From Advenella alkanexedens (lineage in GTDB: Bacteria > Pseudomonadota > Gammaproteobacteria > Burkholderiales > Burkholderiaceae_B), in the NCBI RefSeq assembly GCF_019132845.1, contig NZ_JAHSPR010000008.1:1-64000 (forward strand): a stretch of DNA of 64,000 bases, read 5' to 3'. Shown here piece by piece: positions 61,213-64,000 of the stretch (the stretch's first letter is position 1; every line of letters begins with the position of its first letter). Both the position numbers and the translations under genes were made by a program. The notes below the pieces were generated by a model. That model did not search any database. It was not told the DNA's origin and saw only the letters and a list, made by a program, of their open reading frames with translations.

Positions 61213-62412
61213 CTAAATCACATGTTCGTCTTTAAACGACCGGATTTCCTCTTCACTATAGCCCACCTCGCCCAGCAGCTCATGATTATGCTCTCCCATG
61301 GCCGGTGCCGCTTGGGCAGGATGTACCCCCACCCGGACAGGAGATGCAATCGTGCGTACATTCCTGCCGGCATGTTCAAATTCGATAATGCGTTCCTGCT
61401 CCTGAATGAAGTCATTATCCAGCGCCTGAGCCACATCGTAAACGGGGGCGGCAGGGACTTTACCGGCAAATGCCTTCATCCATTCTTCGGTGCTACGTGT
61501 CGCCAGAACCGACTCCAGTTCTTCTTTCAGCCTATCCCTGTTTTCAAGACGATCCGGAAAACGCTGGTACTCGGGGCGGTTAATCCACTCGGGACGCTCA
61601 ATGGCCATGCAAAGCGTACCCCAGAACTTTTCCTTGTTACACATCAGGAACACCCAGCCATCCTGTGTCCGGTACAACTGGCTAGGTGTTAAGGACGGAT
61701 GGCTTGAGAAAGGTTCACGTTTCAGGGAGAATCCCTCATTCAGGTACCAGACACCCACATAGGCAAGGTTATGAATGGCGACATCATACAGGCTGACATC
61801 AACATCACGCCCTATGCCGGTTGCACGGGCACCCACCAAACCTGCCAGCATACCCATGGCAGCGGTTGTGCCCGTCATCAGGTCAATAATAGACAGGCCC
61901 ATGCGGCTGGGCGGCCCGTCTGGCTCTCCGGTCAGGGACAGATAGCCCGCCTCGGCCTGCATCAGATAATCGTAGCCAGGCCAGGATTTCCTGGAACCCT
62001 CACGTCCGTATGCGGACAAGTGTGCACACACGATTTTTTCATTGTATTGTTTCAGGTCTTCGTAGGTGAGACCCAGTTTTTCGGGCAAATCACCACGCAG
62101 GTTATTGAACACGATATCGGCATTTTTCAGCAAACGATGAAAAATTTCCTTACCTTGTTCAGACTTCAAATTAAGCGTAATGCTTTTTTTGTTCCGGTTG
62201 AAGGCCTGGTAAAAATGACTGTCATTTTCCCCAAAATAATAGGGGCCGACATGACGGCCAACATCACCGCCATCCGCCTGGTTTTCGATCTTGATGACTT
62301 CGGCGCCCAGATCCGCCAAGTGCTGGGTACCGAATGGACCTGCCCCGTATTGCTCGACCGCAATAATGCGCACGCCCTTCAGGGGCAAACTGTTTAATGC
62401 GTTCTGGTTCAT
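61213..62412 (-). CDS. CaiB/BaiF-type CoA-transferase
   Basis: This 399-residue family III CoA-transferase has VRIIAVEQYGAGPFGTQHLADLGAEVIKIE, the NRNKKSITLNLKSEQGKEIFHRLL block with the following catalytic aspartate (ADIVFNNLRG), and GEPDGPPSRMGLSIIDLMTGTTAAMGMLAGL. It should activate a carboxylic acid by CoA transfer. It overlaps the acyl-CoA dehydrogenase stop by 4 bp. Confidence 0.88.
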   Translation of the reverse strand: MNQNALNSLPLKGVRIIAVEQYGAGPFGTQHLADLGAEVIKIENQADGGDVGRHVGPYYFGENDSHFYQAFNRNKKSITLNLKSEQGKEIFHRLLKNADIVFNNLRGDLPEKLGLTYEDLKQYNEKIVCAHLSAYGREGSRKSWPGYDYLMQAEAGYLSLTGEPDGPPSRMGLSIIDLMTGTTAAMGMLAGLVGARATGIGRDVDVSLYDVAIHNLAYVGVWYLNEGFSLKREPFSSHPSLTPSQLYRTQDGWVFLMCNKEKFWGTLCMAIERPEWINRPEYQRFPDRLENRDRLKEELESVLATRSTEEWMKAFAGKVPAAPVYDVAQALDNDFIQEQERIIEFEHAGRNVRTIASPVRVGVHPAQAAPAMGEHNHELLGEVGYSEEEIRSFKDEHVI

Positions 62413-63575
62413 ACCTTGTTTCTCTCTATCATTTGTTTGGCGATAATAATGCGCTGCATTTCATTGGTGCCTTCACCAATCAGCAACAAAGGCGCATCCC
62501 GATACAGGCGCTCAACGTTATATTCTTTGGAATAACCGTAACCGCCAAAAATACGCATGGCTTCCAGCGAGTTCTCCATGCCGGCCTCGGTGGCAAAGTA
62601 CTTGGCCATTCCGGCTTCGGCATCACAGCGTTCGCCACGGTCATAAGCGGCGGCAGCGGCATACACCAGCAAACGGGCGGCTTCGGTACGTGTGGCCATC
62701 TCGCCCAGCTTCAGCTGGATAGCCTGGTGCTCACAAATGGGCTTGCCGAATGTTTTACGAATTTGTGAATACTGCAACGCTTCTTCCAGTGCCGCCTGTG
62801 CCACGCCCAATCCACGGGCAGCCACGTTAATGCGACCCAGCTCCAGCCCGTTCAGGACATACTGCAATCCCTTACCCTCCACACCGCCAATCAGGCATGA
62901 CTCATCCACTTCATAGTCGTCAAAATTCAGCGAACAGGTATCAATACCCTTGTAGCCCAGTTTGGGCAGTTTCCGGTTAACAATAAAGCCTTTGCCCTTC
63001 TCGGCAATGAAAAGGCTCATGCCTTTATGCCTTGGGGTGGCATCCGGATCGGTTTTAACCAGCAATGCCAGGCAGTTGCCATACATGCTGTTGGTGATCC
63101 ACATTTTTGAACCGTTAATAATATATTTATTGCCCTGTTTGCGTGCAACCGTACGAATGGCCTGCAAATCGGTACCGCAATCCGGCTCGGTCAAGCCAAC
63201 ACCCCCACGCAACTCACCGGTGGCAAAGCGCGGCAGGTATTTACGCTTTTGTTCTTCGGTCCCGTTTTTCTGCACGGCCATGGCCATGATCAGGTGCGAG
63301 TTGATAATGCCTGAAATGGACATCCACACCTTGGACATTCGCTCAATGATCTTGGCGTAGGTCTGGGTCGACAAACCCAGGCCACCATATTCCTGGTCAA
63401 TGATGCAGCCAAACAGCCCCATCTCTTTCATTTTCTCAACAATTTCTTCCGGATAAATATCATCATGCTCCAGCTGGTGCACATGCGGGGCAACCTCAGA
63501 GGCCAGAAATTTATCCAGCATATCCAGAATCAGCGTTTCCTGTTCAACATCGTAGTTATTGCTATCTTTACTCAT
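62409..63575 (-). CDS. Acyl-CoA dehydrogenase
   Basis: This 388-residue flavoprotein has GVGLTEPDCGTDLQAIRT (FAD/substrate loop), KMWITNSMYGNCLAL, RTFGKPICEHQAIQLKLG (reads KTFGKPICEHQ) and the C-terminal LLLIGEGTNEMQRIIIAKQ with the probable catalytic glutamate. Operon context with CaiB and CitE-like genes suggests desaturation of a branched or dicarboxylic acyl-CoA. Confidence 0.9.
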   Translation of the reverse strand: MSKDSNNYDVEQETLILDMLDKFLASEVAPHVHQLEHDDIYPEEIVEKMKEMGLFGCIIDQEYGGLGLSTQTYAKIIERMSKVWMSISGIINSHLIMAMAVQKNGTEEQKRKYLPRFATGELRGGVGLTEPDCGTDLQAIRTVARKQGNKYIINGSKMWITNSMYGNCLALLVKTDPDATPRHKGMSLFIAEKGKGFIVNRKLPKLGYKGIDTCSLNFDDYEVDESCLIGGVEGKGLQYVLNGLELGRINVAARGLGVAQAALEEALQYSQIRKTFGKPICEHQAIQLKLGEMATRTEAARLLVYAAAAAYDRGERCDAEAGMAKYFATEAGMENSLEAMRIFGGYGYSKEYNVERLYRDAPLLLIGEGTNEMQRIIIAKQMIERNKV

Positions 63576-63590
63576 CTTATTCTCACTTGC

Positions 63591-64000
63591 TTATTGGGTA
63601 CTTAATAAATTCATCAATTGGCTGGCACTTTGATTCTCAAGACCTTTAAGGGCTGAAGAAATTTGTGCAATTTTTCCGGCATCCAGCAGATTACCGGTGT
63701 TTTCCACGTATTTGGCCTCCACCTCGCCATTGGTAATCGGGCGGACATCGGCGCCACGGTTGATGGCCTCACGATGGGAAATGACCTTGCCGTCGTTCAG
63801 TGTCACCACGACTTCGCCCGAATAATATCTGGGGAAGTCGGCATCGGGATCGGGCACGCTAATAACTTTGGCTGCCAGCGCCAGGGTTTCGGGGTCGGTA
63901 TAAGCTTTCTCATCCAGGGCATCCAAAGAGAAGCGGCCAAACCGCAAACCGGTGGCAACAGAGTAAGGAATACTGAACTGGGCTTCATAGGAATTGGCCG
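63591..64000 (-). CDS. MmgE/PrpD-family protein, C-terminal part
   Basis: The frame runs off the window; the visible 136 or so residues (AQFSIPYSVATGLRFGRFSLDAL, then SGEVVVTLNDGKVISHREA) are the C-terminal domain of the MmgE/PrpD family, which includes 2-methylcitrate dehydratase and itaconate-related enzymes. It lies 15 bp upstream of the acyl-CoA dehydrogenase gene on the same strand and is thus part of the operon. Confidence 0.82.
   Translation of the reverse strand, partial: ANSYEAQFSIPYSVATGLRFGRFSLDALDEKAYTDPETLALAAKVISVPDPDADFPRYYSGEVVVTLNDGKVISHREAINRGADVRPITNGEVEAKYVENTGNLLDAGKIAQISSALKGLENQSASQLMNLLSTQ

Noticed and set aside
1-64000. CRISPR arrays, tRNA or rRNA genes
   Set aside because: No regularly spaced direct repeats, cloverleaf-like segments or rRNA-like conserved stretches were noticed on reading; a covariance-model scan was not possible.

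Overview
The window reads as a chromosomal stretch of a betaproteobacterium, most likely Alcaligenaceae (Burkholderiales). The basis is five Bug/TctC-type solute receptors, a phenylacetate cluster with a TetR-type PaaR, DUF2783-linked flavin hydroxylases and moderate GC content. The genus cannot be fixed from sequence alone; an Advenella-like organism is a guess.

Positions 1-9.7 kb are a junkyard of mobile elements and toxin-antitoxin-like genes. Two IS66 ends bracket an HNH nuclease gene. An IS3 fragment is cut by an IS1634-type element, which is itself split by an 824-bp IS5/IS427 element with a TA duplication. Next come an autoregulated-looking wHTH-nucleotidyltransferase gene with a truncated partner, a HigBA-like pair, a decayed second nucleotidyltransferase copy, a second sulfolactate dehydrogenase gene (comC-like) and an IS3 remnant.

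Positions 9.75-13.1 kb hold a compact three-gene unit: an AAA ATPase (RloA/AbiLi-like), a Toprim-like RloB/AbiLii protein and a dGTP triphosphohydrolase. This is the best candidate for an undescribed anti-phage system in the window.

Positions 13.4-20.3 kb hold a DsrE-like protein, a KdgT-type permease with a BenD-like dehydrogenase, and a galU / Ugd-like / pgi operon. The Ugd-like protein lacks the catalytic cysteine.

Positions 20.3-25.85 kb are a (2R)-sulfolactate catabolic cluster: suyA, suyB, a Bug receptor, slcC, comC and a divergent GntR regulator. It lies between two copies of the pgi 3' end and GTTCCCACGC palindromes, as if it were a cassette set into the end of pgi. The genes predict racemisation of (S)-sulfolactate through sulfopyruvate and cleavage of (R)-sulfolactate to pyruvate and sulfite.

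Positions 25.98-42.1 kb are a phenylacetate catabolon: paaABCDE plus an extra PaaA/C-like gene and paaY; paaX; a five-gene branched-chain-type ABC transporter; paaN; then divergent paaG, paaI, paaK and paaR. PaaR-like palindromes sit in front of paaA and inside the shared paaN/paaG promoter. paaF, paaH, paaJ and paaZ are not here.

Positions 42.2-54.1 kb carry two aromatic-type catabolic modules, each with a flavin hydroxylase and a DUF2783 protein. With them are a metallo-beta-lactamase-fold hydrolase, VOC protein, alpha/beta hydrolase, Bug receptors and LuxR and IclR regulators. They are separated by an IS605-type element whose TnpB has lost RuvC-I.

Positions 54.2-64 kb carry a sensorless sigma-54 activator, an AtuA/DUF4387/Bug operon, a Bug plus isocitrate-lyase-family pair, and a convergent operon for MmgE/PrpD, acyl-CoA dehydrogenase, CaiB-type CoA-transferase and CitE-type lyase. 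Together these suggest use of a branched or dicarboxylic acid. No tRNA, rRNA or CRISPR array was seen.
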